DNA of 64,000 nt from the NCBI GenBank assembly GCA_018374635.1, contig JAHAEW010000001.1:1-64000 (forward strand), given 5' to 3'. Under the pieces are notes generated by a model, which searched no databases, was not told where the DNA came from, and saw only the letters and a list, made by a program, of their open reading frames with translations. The DNA is from Clostridiales bacterium. GTDB taxonomy: Bacteria > Bacillota > Clostridia > Oscillospirales > Oscillospiraceae. Positions 7,267 to 15,542 of the stretch are shown piece by piece. Position 1 is the stretch's first letter; each line of letters opens with the position of its first letter. The position numbers and the translations under genes were made by a program.

Positions 7267-10200
7267 ATGGCTGTTGGACAACGGGAAAAAGCCACGCAGA
7301 AGCGTGTCATAAAGCTATTTGCTCAGGAACTTGGGTACACCTATCTGGGCGATTTCACCGAACGGAAAAACTCCAATATTGAAACCGAACTGCTGACGAA
7401 GTTCCTGACCCGCAAGGGCTATTCGCCGGTACTTATCAGCCGCGCCTTGAAGGAGCTACAGGATGCTGCCGGAGATCAGTCGGTGAACCTTTACGACTTG
7501 AATGAGCAGACCTATAAAAAGCTGCGCTACGGCGTCAAGGTCAGCGAGTCTGTCGGCCAGCATAAGGTCACAGTCCAGTTTGTGGATTGGGAGCATCCCC
7601 TTGAAAATGATTTTTACATCGCTGAGGAAGTAACCATCAAGCACAAGCGCCCTGATTTGGTGCTGTACATCAACGGCATCGCTTTTGCCGTCATTGAGCT
7701 GAAGCGCAGCACAGTTTCCATGTCGGAGGGCATCCGCCAGAACCTGACCAACCAGCGCCCGGATATGATTATGCAGTTCTTTGCCACCATTGGGCTTGTC
7801 CTGGCGGGCAATGATTCAGAGGGGGCTCGTTACGGTACTACCGGCACACCAGAAAAGTATTATCTTTCCTGGAAAGAAGATCCCAATGCCAAAGATGAGG
7901 TTTCCGTAGCGGTACGCGCTCAAATCGAAAAATATCCGCTGCGTCTGGACAAAAACCTGATTTCTTTGTGCCGGAAAGAGCGGCTTGTAGAGCTGCTGCA
8001 CAATTTTATCGTATTTGACAGCGGAGTGAAAAAGACCTGTCGGCCCAACCAGTTCTTCGGCAATATGGCAGCGCGGGATTTTGTAAGGCGGCATGAAGGC
8101 GGCATCATCTGGCACACCCAAGGCTCCGGAAAATCCTTGACTATGGTGTGGCTCAGCAAGTGGATCAAAGAGAATATTTCTGACAGCCGTATCCTGATTA
8201 TCACCGACCGGGACGAGCTGGATGTGCAGATCGAGCAGGTGTTTGCAGGGGTCAATGAGAGCATAGTCCGCATCCGCCGTGGAAGTGAATTGATTCAGAA
8301 GATCAACGACACCTCGCCTGTCATGATGTGTTCCCTGATCCATAAGTTTGGCAAGAAAAACAGAAGCAAGAGCGGCGAGTCCGATTATACTGGATTTATT
8401 GAGGAGCTGAAACGCTCGCTGCCGGAAAACTTTTCTCCCAAAGGTGATTTCTATGTCTTTGTGGATGAATGTCACCGTACTCAATCTGGCAAGCTCCACA
8501 AAGCAATGGAAACCATTTTGCCGAATGCCACTTTTATCGGTTTCACTGGTACTCCGTTGATGAAAAAGGACAAGGAGACCAGTCTGGAGGTATTTGGTCC
8601 TTACATTCATCGCTACAAGTTTGATGAAGCAGTGCGGGATAAGGTGGTTCTGGATCTGCGTTATGAGGCACGAGAAGTGGAACAGAATGTTGTCCAGCAG
8701 GATCGGATCGACGCCTGGTTTGAGGCAAAAACGCGCGGGCTGACCGGCGTGGCAAAAGCCAAGCTGAAACAGCGCTGGGGCAATCTGCAAAAGATGTTCA
8801 GCTCCAAGGCCCGATTGGGACAGATTGTAGCGGATATTGTTTTTGATATGGAGACAAAACCGCGCCTGCACGATGGGCGGGGGAATGCCATGCTGGTAGC
8901 TGGCAGTATCTATCAGGCGTGCAAATTCTATGAATTGTTCCAGGAGACCGAGCTGAAGGGGAAGTGCGCTATCGTGACTTCTTACGAACCAGCGGTGGGC
9001 GATATTCGTACCGAAACCGTAGGTGATGATGGCGAGACCGAGGCTGTGGAGCAATACGAGATCTACATGAAGATGCTGGGTGGAAAAGACCCGAAGGCAT
9101 TTGAAAAAGAGGTCAAGGAAAAGTTTATTAAGCAGCCGGAACAGATGAAACTGCTGATCGTGGTGGACAAGCTGCTAACAGGCTTTGATGCTCCGCCTGC
9201 CACTTACCTGTATATTGACAAGTCTATGCGAGACCATGGCTTGTTCCAAGCAATTTGCCGTGTCAATCGTCTGGATGGTGAAGATAAGGAATTTGGGTAT
9301 ATTATTGACTACAAAGACCTGTTTCGCTCCTTGGAAAATGCGGTTGCAGACTATACCTCCGAAGCATTTGACTGCTACGATAAGGAAGATGTCTCCGGCC
9401 TACTGACAGACCGTTTAGACAAGGCTAAGGAACAGCTGGAGGATTCGCTGGAAGCTCTGCGTGCACTGTGCGAGCCTGTGGCTCCACCCAAAGATATGGT
9501 GGACTACTACCACTATTTCTGCGGTGCCAACACCGAAGCCTTTGACTTGGATGAATTGGAAGAGAACATGCCCAAGCGGGAACAGCTTTACAATCTGTCA
9601 GCGACAGCTCTTCGCGCTTTTGGTGAAGTATCGGGCGAATTACAGGAAAAGTACCACTATACCGTGGAACAGATTAAGGCGTTGGAGAGAGAAGTTACCT
9701 ACTACATCAAGGTGCGTAACGATGTGCGTTTGGCCAGCGGTGACTATGTGGATTTGAAGAAATATGATCCGGACATGCGCCATTTAATCGATACCTATTT
9801 GTCGGCCGATCCCAGTCGTGTGTTGACTTCCTTTGGAGGAGCAACATTGGTCGAGCTGTTGGTAGACAACGGAATTTCCGCGCTGAAGGATATGCCTTCC
9901 TCTACACCCAAAGAGCAGGAAGCAGTTGCAGAGACTATCGAAAACAATATTGGCAAGGAAATTGTTGAGAGAACCCAAAGCAACCCCAAATACTACGAGA
10001 AGATGTCTGCACTCCTTCGTGAATTGATTGAAAAACGCAAAAATGACGTGATCAACTATGAGGAGTATCTACGTCAGATTGTGGAACTGGCAAGGAAGGT
10101 ACATAAGCCGGAAAGCGGCACAGAATATCCTCCAGGAATCCGGGAGAGTGCCGCTAAGCGAGCCTTTTATGACCATCTCAACGGGGATACGGTTGTGGCC

Positions 10201-10359
10201 AATCAGATATATGACGCTGTCATGTCCAGCAAACAGGATAATTTCCGGGGAAGCAAAATCAAAGAGCGCAAAATCTGGCGTGCTATTCGTGCTGTCGTAA
10301 AAGATGATCAGGAAGCCGATCAGTTGCTTGCATTGGTAAAGGAGCAGAGTGAATTCTAG
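7267..10359 (+). CDS. hsdR: Type I restriction endonuclease subunit
   Basis: A 1030-residue HsdR, the motor and nuclease subunit that translocates DNA and cuts unmodified DNA. The N-terminal nuclease shows RPDLVLYINGIAFAVIELK (about residues 128-146), a PD-ExK active site. The helicase follows: Walker A HTQGSGKSL (near 286), DECHRTQSGK box (near 400), FTGTPL motif III, and a second RecA domain with LLTGFDAPP and QAICRVNRL. The C-terminal helical part (about 720-1030) is where HsdM contacts are expected. The start 2 bases after hsdS shows one operon, hsdM-hsdS-hsdR. Complete, with no visible defect. Confidence 0.96.
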   Translation: MAVGQREKATQKRVIKLFAQELGYTYLGDFTERKNSNIETELLTKFLTRKGYSPVLISRALKELQDAAGDQSVNLYDLNEQTYKKLRYGVKVSESVGQHKVTVQFVDWEHPLENDFYIAEEVTIKHKRPDLVLYINGIAFAVIELKRSTVSMSEGIRQNLTNQRPDMIMQFFATIGLVLAGNDSEGARYGTTGTPEKYYLSWKEDPNAKDEVSVAVRAQIEKYPLRLDKNLISLCRKERLVELLHNFIVFDSGVKKTCRPNQFFGNMAARDFVRRHEGGIIWHTQGSGKSLTMVWLSKWIKENISDSRILIITDRDELDVQIEQVFAGVNESIVRIRRGSELIQKINDTSPVMMCSLIHKFGKKNRSKSGESDYTGFIEELKRSLPENFSPKGDFYVFVDECHRTQSGKLHKAMETILPNATFIGFTGTPLMKKDKETSLEVFGPYIHRYKFDEAVRDKVVLDLRYEAREVEQNVVQQDRIDAWFEAKTRGLTGVAKAKLKQRWGNLQKMFSSKARLGQIVADIVFDMETKPRLHDGRGNAMLVAGSIYQACKFYELFQETELKGKCAIVTSYEPAVGDIRTETVGDDGETEAVEQYEIYMKMLGGKDPKAFEKEVKEKFIKQPEQMKLLIVVDKLLTGFDAPPATYLYIDKSMRDHGLFQAICRVNRLDGEDKEFGYIIDYKDLFRSLENAVADYTSEAFDCYDKEDVSGLLTDRLDKAKEQLEDSLEALRALCEPVAPPKDMVDYYHYFCGANTEAFDLDELEENMPKREQLYNLSATALRAFGEVSGELQEKYHYTVEQIKALEREVTYYIKVRNDVRLASGDYVDLKKYDPDMRHLIDTYLSADPSRVLTSFGGATLVELLVDNGISALKDMPSSTPKEQEAVAETIENNIGKEIVERTQSNPKYYEKMSALLRELIEKRKNDVINYEEYLRQIVELARKVHKPESGTEYPPGIRESAAKRAFYDHLNGDTVVANQIYDAVMSSKQDNFRGSKIKERKIWRAIRAVVKDDQEADQLLALVKEQSEF

Positions 10360-11066
10360 TGGGTGAACTGCAAATCGGCAACATGAGTATTGCCGTTACA
10401 AAAAAGAACATCAAGAATATGTACATTCGCGTTCTGCCGCCCGATGGGAAAGTCCAAATTACTGCACCGCACTCTGCTGGGGATGACGCGATCCGAATGT
10501 TTGCGGTATCCAGAATTTCCTGGATTAAAAAGCAGCGTGCGAGCTTTGAAGCTCAAGCACGTCAAACAAAGCGACAGTATGTGACCGGAGAGAGTTACTA
10601 TGTCTGGGGGCGGCGTTATCGCCTGGATGTGCAATACTCAAATGTTAGGAATGAGGTGTCCCTTACAGGCGGGCATCTGATTTTGCAAGTGCGGCCTGAA
10701 AGCACTCCAGAGCAGCGCGAGCATGTTTTGAATGATTGGTATCGGGAGCAACTAAAAAGCAAGCTGCCGGAAGTGATTCAAAAATGTGAACAGGTTGTAG
10801 GTGTCCATGCATCTGAGTGGAAGGTCAAAAACATGCGTACCAAATGGGGAACCTGCAATATAGACCGAAAAAGGATTTGGATTAACCTCCAGCTTGCAAA
10901 GAAAACTCCGGAGTGTCTCGCTTATGTCGTGACTCATGAATTGGTGCACCTGCTGGAGCGAAATCACAATGAGCAATTCCAGAAGTATATGGACGCCTTT
11001 TTCCCGGAGTGGCGAGTAGTAAAGGAAACACTGAATCAGCAAATGCTGGATTATATGAGCGAGTAA
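10359..11066 (+). CDS. YgjP-like metallopeptidase (DUF45/WLM-type)
   Basis: A 235-residue protein with the zinc-protease signature VVTHELVHLLERNH near residue 190; histidines of HELVH and the downstream acidic residue form the expected site. The N-terminal part (IAVTKKNIKNMYIRVLPPDG) and KWGTCN before the active site are typical of YgjP proteins. It begins with GTG overlapping the last base of hsdR, so it is the fourth gene of the restriction operon; MSIAVTK at 10383 is a possible alternative start. YgjP-like genes are often found beside type I systems, where their role is unknown. A proteolytic control of restriction is possible but unproven. Confidence 0.85.
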   Translation: MGELQIGNMSIAVTKKNIKNMYIRVLPPDGKVQITAPHSAGDDAIRMFAVSRISWIKKQRASFEAQARQTKRQYVTGESYYVWGRRYRLDVQYSNVRNEVSLTGGHLILQVRPESTPEQREHVLNDWYREQLKSKLPEVIQKCEQVVGVHASEWKVKNMRTKWGTCNIDRKRIWINLQLAKKTPECLAYVVTHELVHLLERNHNEQFQKYMDAFFPEWRVVKETLNQQMLDYMSE

Positions 11067-11237
11067 GCCTACATATCATTTGAAGCCGGATATCGTAGCC
11101 GTCAACATAAAGTATTGCAAAATTTCATTGCTTCTTTGGTCTCATGCTAAACCACATTTATTCTAAGTATGCGAAAGTTCATACCGGACAACTAAAAAGC
11201 TAGATATTTATATCTTTTTTAGCTTGGAGGGAGAAAT

Positions 11238-11483
11238 ATGGAACTTGAAGAAAAGCTTAAAGCAGCAAAAGTGCCAATGATAGTCGTACATTTTGACGAG
11301 AACTTTGAGACAACGTATACTGAAGAATATAACTTGGAGAATTTTGAACTGTCAGAATGGCAGATTGAGAGCTTTGCTAGAATTTTATTGCCTTCAATTC
11401 GTGAGTATTATAAAGATCCCAAACATGTGCAAGAGGCTAATGAATGGGCAAAGCAGCAAAATAAGCAAGCGACAGATACTTGA
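11238..11483 (+). CDS. Small acidic protein, function unknown
   Basis: An 81-residue acidic protein (MELEEKLKAAKVPMIVVHF, then FELSEWQIESFARILLPSI). No cysteine cluster, signal peptide or membrane segment. TTGGAGGGAG places a strong ribosome-binding site 6-7 bases before the ATG. It lies 171 bases after the peptidase gene; an imperfect AT-rich hairpin (about 11193-11226) sits between. I do not recognise a family. Small acidic proteins near restriction genes can be DNA mimics or anti-restriction factors, but nothing here proves that. Confidence 0.65.
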   Translation: MELEEKLKAAKVPMIVVHFDENFETTYTEEYNLENFELSEWQIESFARILLPSIREYYKDPKHVQEANEWAKQQNKQATDT

Positions 11484-11525
11484 AGTGGATAGCAGAAAGT
11501 ATTCAAGATTAGCGCAGTAATAAAT

Positions 11526-11554
11526 TTGCTGAGCGACTTTTTGTATGGTATAAT
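11526..11554 (+). promoter_or_regulatory. Sigma-A-type promoter with no gene behind it
   Basis: TTGCTG (11526-11531), a 17-bp spacer and a perfect TATAAT (11549-11554). No protein gene follows on the plus strand before the intrinsic terminator at 11816, so the promoter would drive a non-coding transcript. Confidence 0.6.
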
Positions 11555-11737
11555 GATTCTTGCATAGAGTTTTTGCAGCTGCACTGCTGGCAACACCATG
11601 GCAACAAAAAATCAGATAGCCTCTACTATCTGAATAATGAAAATAATGCCAATACCCTGAGCTAAATCCCATAAGCAAATCTGTTTAGAAAACTTCTGAC
11701 AGGAGCGAGTGGGAATAATTTCAGAAGTCCGGAAAAA

Positions 11738-11862
11738 CCCGGAATGACGGGGCGTTTGAGGGGATAATGTCCCCCGCGGCAACCATTTAGCAACATTTTT
11801 TCAGGATTCACAAAAAGAGAGCGAACTGATTTTGATTCGTCAGTTCGCTCTCTTTTTCTTTT
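11738..11862 (+). repeat. Interspersed hairpin repeat, family 1, copy 1
   Basis: Begins CCCGGAATGACGGGG and runs through CGTTTGAGGGG, CCGCGGCAACCATTTAG and CAACATTTTTTCAGG to a terminator hairpin. The same order of blocks is seen at 28479-28602 (close) and 29461-29580 (diverged). The copy lies in a gene-free interval of about 380 bases (11484-11864). Confidence 0.7.
11816..11862 (+). terminator. Intrinsic terminator
   Basis: AGAGAGCGAACTGA (11816-11829) pairs perfectly with TCAGTTCGCTCTCT (11840-11853), followed by a run of T interrupted once by C. It sits between the candidate RNA and the convergent XRE gene that ends at 11865. Confidence 0.9.
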
Positions 11863-11864
11863 TA

Positions 11865-12098
11865 TCATCCCTTTATTAACGTATCCATGCTAATGCCTAA
11901 GGCCTTTGATATTTTGTATAATGACACTAGTGAAACATGGTGCCTATCTTTTTCACTTTCGATCTGACGTAGATAGTCATGCCCAAGCCCAGCCTTTTCT
12001 GAAAGTTGAGCCGCAGTCAATCCTTGTTGCGCCCGATACTTCTTGATATTCTTCCGTATCGTATCGAAGAACATTTCATTGTTAAAATCGGACCCCAT
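11865..12098 (-). CDS. XRE-family helix-turn-helix regulator
   Basis: A 77-residue single-domain regulator: IRKNIKKYRAQQGLTAAQL, SEKAGLGHDYLRQIESEKD as the helix-turn-helix, then SLVSLYKISKALGISMDTL. No ligand or dimer domain is added. The start MGSDFN at 12098 has only a weak GGTGAT upstream; MFFDTIRK at 12074 is an alternative, also without a good ribosome-binding site. It is divergent from the secreted LRR/SLH protein at 12230, so it might regulate that gene, but I see no clear operator. The DNA is AT-rich like other accessory genes here. Confidence 0.8.
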   Translation of the reverse strand: MGSDFNNEMFFDTIRKNIKKYRAQQGLTAAQLSEKAGLGHDYLRQIESEKDRHHVSLVSLYKISKALGISMDTLIKG

Positions 12099-12229
12099 TC
12101 AATAATCACCATAAAAATTATACCCATATGTTTCGATAAAGTATGTGTGCCAATGGCAGATAAAATTGCTTGTCATTTCTTAAATACCATGGTAGACTGT
12201 AAATAAGATTTATTTGGGAGGGAATGTCC

Positions 12230-14113
12230 ATGAAAAAACGGCTCATATCTTTGGTGGTGCTTTTAACTCTGTGCTTGGGCTTGCTACCAAATACGGCGTG
12301 GGCGGCGGAATCAGACTTTACTATTGATAAAAATGGGATGTTGACCGCCTACAACGGCCCCGGCGGGCATGTGGTGATTCCAGATGATGTTACTAAAATC
12401 AATTCAAATGCTTTTATCAATAATACTTCCATAACAGAAGTAATTATTCCTGACAGCGTTACGGTCATTGGCGATTTAGCTTTTTTGGGTTGTTCAAATC
12501 TGGAAAAAGTGGTGATCGGACAGGGGATAACGGCTATTCCTGAACTGGCTTTTTCCAAATGTACCAGTCTCACAGATGTCACAATTCCTAATAGTGTTAC
12601 ATCGATTGAAGATACCGCATTTGGCGGATGTACTAGCCTCAAAAATATTGTAATTCCAGATAGTGTTACCTATCTTGGAGAAAGGGTATTCAGTTACTGC
12701 TCTAATTTAGAGAAAATTATTCTGCCGGATACAACAGCATATCGTGAATCAACCTTTGTGGGTTGTAATAAATTGCCGGATAGTTTGACGGATGGATTTC
12801 ATCAGCCGGAACAAATGGGCGATTTTACCATTTCAAACCAAACATTGACGAAATACTCCGGCTCTAACAGCCATGTAACGATTCCAGACGGAGTTACTGC
12901 CATTGCCGATTGGGCATTTTTAGATTGTACGGAACTTGTTTCTGTCGATTTAAATGATGTAGCGTTTGTGAGTGCTCATGCGTTTTCTGGATGTGTGAAT
13001 TTGGTAACAATTACAAATTACCCAGATAAAAAGCTAGAAGAGAATGTAGCCTCGAATAAACGGATTACTCATGCGTGGACAACTTCTGTAATCCAGGAAG
13101 CAGTAAAACCACAAAGCGAAAAGATTGCAACCACATCAAACCAAATTTGTGCAGGGTTAGATTCAGACTATGAAAAGGCAGAGGCAATTTACAATTGGGT
13201 ATCAGAAAATATCACCTATGATTATGATTACTTTTATGGGGAGAAATCAGAAACTACACATTTCCCTGAAGATGTTTTAGATAGTAGGCTCGCTGTCTGT
13301 GAGGGTTTTTCTCGTCTCACACAAGCACTTTTGCAGGCACAGGGCATTCCAGCTTTGCAAGTCGTGGGAATGGCTGATGGACTCGGCGGCTGGCCTGAGG
13401 ACGGAACCAGCAATCACGGTTGGAATTTGGCCTATGTGGATGGACGTTGGATTTATATGGATACCACTTGGGGTGATGAGTCATATTGGTTTGACACCAC
13501 CGAGTTGTATTTTTCGTTGACACATAGAGGCCTTTATTCTCGTGTCGATCCAACCCAATTCGCCGCTGATGATACGCCCGACCCCTCTGATATCACAGTA
13601 GGAAATTTTGACGATGTAAAAGTTGGGGATTTTTATGCCGATGCAGTTTTGTGGGCGGTAGAGAAAAATATTGCCAGCGGGACCAGTGCCACGACATTCT
13701 CTCCTAACAGCACTTGTACCAGGGCGCAGATTTTAACATTCCTCTGGCGTGCGAATGGCTCCCCGGCTCCTACCATAAGCAATCCTTTTTCTGATGTGAC
13801 CTCTGGGGCCTATTATGCGGATGCCGCTGTATGGGCCTATGAAAAGGGCCTGATTTCCAGGTCTGCCTTTGGCGGCGATACCCCGGCTACCCGTGCCGCT
13901 ACTGTGACCTATTTGTGGAAGCTGGCGGGAAGCCCCTCCGCTTCGACTTTTGCTTTTACCGATGTTCCCAACACAGCAGACTACTCCCAAGCCGTAGCAT
14001 GGGCTGTTGAGCAGGGAATCACTTCTGGTACAAGCAAGACCGCCTTCTCTCCAGACACCACTTGCACCCGGGGTCAGATCGTAACATTCCTGTATCGAGC
14101 GTTTACCAAGTAA
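12230..14113 (+). CDS. Secreted BspA-like LRR, transglutaminase-like and SLH-domain protein
   Basis: A 627-residue surface protein. A signal peptide (MKKRLISLVVLLTLCLGLLP, cut near AWA-AE) is followed by BspA-type leucine-rich repeats (about 35-185 and 200-270; for example IPDSVTVIGDLAFLGCSNL), a transglutaminase-like core (about 290-420) with Cys in AVCEGFSRL, His in SNHGWNLAYV and Asp in WIYMDTTWGD, and three SLH modules (about 460-627, FYADAVLWAVEKNIASGTS) that would hold it to the cell wall. ATG 12230 is preferred over 12224 because GGAGG needs about 8 bases of spacing. The likely role is adhesion or peptide cross-linking or cleavage at the surface. A strong terminator follows at once. 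Confidence 0.92.
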   Translation: MKKRLISLVVLLTLCLGLLPNTAWAAESDFTIDKNGMLTAYNGPGGHVVIPDDVTKINSNAFINNTSITEVIIPDSVTVIGDLAFLGCSNLEKVVIGQGITAIPELAFSKCTSLTDVTIPNSVTSIEDTAFGGCTSLKNIVIPDSVTYLGERVFSYCSNLEKIILPDTTAYRESTFVGCNKLPDSLTDGFHQPEQMGDFTISNQTLTKYSGSNSHVTIPDGVTAIADWAFLDCTELVSVDLNDVAFVSAHAFSGCVNLVTITNYPDKKLEENVASNKRITHAWTTSVIQEAVKPQSEKIATTSNQICAGLDSDYEKAEAIYNWVSENITYDYDYFYGEKSETTHFPEDVLDSRLAVCEGFSRLTQALLQAQGIPALQVVGMADGLGGWPEDGTSNHGWNLAYVDGRWIYMDTTWGDESYWFDTTELYFSLTHRGLYSRVDPTQFAADDTPDPSDITVGNFDDVKVGDFYADAVLWAVEKNIASGTSATTFSPNSTCTRAQILTFLWRANGSPAPTISNPFSDVTSGAYYADAAVWAYEKGLISRSAFGGDTPATRAATVTYLWKLAGSPSASTFAFTDVPNTADYSQAVAWAVEQGITSGTSKTAFSPDTTCTRGQIVTFLYRAFTK

Positions 14114-14129
14114 GAAAATAGTGGCATTC

Positions 14130-14167
14130 AAGGGGGCGTGTCCAGCTTGTGGACACGCCCCCCTTAT
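14130..14167 (+). terminator. Intrinsic terminator after the SLH protein gene
   Basis: AGGGGGCGTGTCC (14131-14143) pairs with GGACACGCCCCCCT (14151-14164) around a 7-base loop, followed by TTATTCT. Very stable GC-rich stem 17 bases after the stop codon. Confidence 0.85.
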
Positions 14168-14460
14168 TCTAGTCTGACATATTCCTATAAAAGCAAGGGA
14201 CGAGAGTGTTTTTCGCCAGCGAAAAATCTTCCTCTCAAAAATTATATGTAGCTGTGCCCATTGAGATATGAAAGACCCGCTCCACGTTGTAAGCGTGATT
14301 ATGGAAAGGCACCTTTATTCTGGTCATTATTGGGTCTTTATTCCTGCTGAGAGTCACTCTTTTTTGCTTGCCCTCACTTTTGGAAAACCCTGGTTTAATG
14401 CAGGTTTGCGGCATGTGCTTTAATTTAGTGGATGCAGGAAAAAATTTTTCAAAAAGATAG
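14168..14460. other. Gene-free AT-rich interval
   Basis: No gene is supported between 14168 and the TetR promoter. The one notable element is a perfect palindrome TTTTTCGC-ca-GCGAAAAA at 14209-14226. Several T-runs occur but no ordered hairpin plus T-run other than the terminator at 14130. Confidence 0.5.
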
Positions 14461-14489
14461 TTGTATATTTTCTTCTGGTCAGGTATTAT
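14461..14489 (+). promoter_or_regulatory. Promoter of the TetR-type gene
   Basis: TTGTAT (14461-14466), 17-bp spacer, TATTAT (14484-14489), 56 bases before the start codon at 14546. No clear palindromic operator was found over it. Confidence 0.55.
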
Positions 14490-14545
14490 ATAAATACTGA
14501 TTTAGAATTTTGTTCTTTATGTAACGGGGAGGAGGAGAGAAAGAT

Positions 14546-15187
14546 ATGGCGCGAAAAGCCTATTCTGAACAGGAACGGGAGCAAGTGCGGACTGCTCTGC
14601 TGACCACGGTGATCCAGTGCATTGTGGACCGGGGCCTGATCCACAGCAGTATTGACGTCCTGTGTAAAAAAGTGGGCATCTCCAAGACCTTTTTCTACAC
14701 CTTTTTCCCCTCCAAGGAAGAACTGGTGTTGGAAGCGCTTCGGTATCAGCAGCCCCGGCTGCTGCAATATGCCCGGCAGCTGATGGAAGATCCTGCACTC
14801 GGTTGGAGGGAGGGCGTCCGAACCTTTTTGGAGACCTGCGCTTACGGTGAGAAAAAAGGGATCGCCGTACTGTCCATCGAAGAAGAACAGGAGGTTTACC
14901 GCTGTCTCTCCCAAGAAAATTTCCAGATCTTCCGCGAAGATCAAACCAAGTTGTTCCGTGATTTGTTTGTGATCTTCGGCCTTCCTTCGGACAGCATAGA
15001 TCCCAGATTGTTCGGCAATCTGGCCCTGTCCATGATGATGGTCTACAAGGCAATTCCAGACACCATGCCCTTCCTGTTTCCGGAAATGGCGGAGGATATG
15101 GTGGAGTTTCAAATCAGCGCCCTGCTGGATGAAATGCAGCGGGCAAAAGAAAGAGTAAACAGAGTGAAAAAAGATGCACAGAAATAA
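14546..15187 (+). CDS. TetR/AcrR-family transcriptional regulator
   Basis: A 213-residue regulator. The N-terminal TetR DNA-binding domain spans residues about 10-60, with the helix-turn-helix SIDVLCKKVGISKTFFYTFF followed by PSKEELVLEAL. The C-terminal ligand-binding part is helical and has no recognisable ligand signature. GGGGAGGAGGAG lies upstream of ATG 14546. No efflux or enzyme gene is adjacent; the next genes downstream (15543, 16095) are uncharacterised, so its target cannot be named. Its ligand is unknown. Confidence 0.9.
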   Translation: MARKAYSEQEREQVRTALLTTVIQCIVDRGLIHSSIDVLCKKVGISKTFFYTFFPSKEELVLEALRYQQPRLLQYARQLMEDPALGWREGVRTFLETCAYGEKKGIAVLSIEEEQEVYRCLSQENFQIFREDQTKLFRDLFVIFGLPSDSIDPRLFGNLALSMMMVYKAIPDTMPFLFPEMAEDMVEFQISALLDEMQRAKERVNRVKKDAQK

Positions 15188-15256
15188 CCGACAAACCTCT
15201 ATAAGGGTGCAATGCGACTCCGTTGTACAGTTAGGGAAGAAGGCCGTTTTTTTTGA

Positions 15257-15451
15257 AACCGGCCGCTGGTTCTGTGCGGCTTTTTGCCCTGCGTCAGCCT
15301 GTCCAAGCGACAGTGTGGCGTGGGGTTTTTTATTGTTCGGAGAGATGGGCGCTGTTCCTGGACGCCGTCCGATATACGGGAGGAGCTACAACCGCGCTTT
15401 GACCGGTGCATCCAGGATGTGATGGACGGCCGGCAGCGCATGGAATTATGA
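15257..15451 (+). pseudogene. Possible C-terminal remnant of a lost gene
   Basis: Between 15188 and 15542 there is no intact gene. An open frame from 15257 to the TGA at 15449-15451 ends with a protein-like stretch (WTPSDIREELQPRFDRCIQ, then DVMDGRQRMEL) but has no ATG and no ribosome-binding site, so it looks like the eroded end of a coding sequence. A perfect hairpin CCGCCCGG-tgct-CCGGGCGG follows at 15479-15498 without a T-run. Low confidence; it may be chance. Confidence 0.25.
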
Positions 15452-15542
15452 CGAGAGACGCAGTGATCATGACTTTTACCGCCCGGTGCTCCGGGCGGAG
15501 GAGTAAATAAATTTTTTCAAACACAATGAGGAGGATACCATC

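Larger units (their letters stand above)
11561..11862 (+). ncRNA. Candidate small RNA of about 300 nt
   Basis: The stretch from the predicted start after TATAAT to a strong intrinsic terminator holds no credible reading frame on the plus strand. It contains a perfect 7-bp hairpin CAGATAG/CTATCTG (11613-11632), the 5' region is AT-rich, and the 3' half is the first copy of an interspersed repeat also found at 28479 and 29461. The promoter, hairpins and terminator together make an independent transcript plausible. Expression is unproven; part could also be read-through from 11483. Confidence 0.4.

Noticed and set aside
11484..11864. An insertion sequence or integrase remnant next to the restriction block
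   Set aside because: No transposase or integrase motifs in any frame and no terminal inverted repeats; only the repeat module and the candidate RNA are seen.
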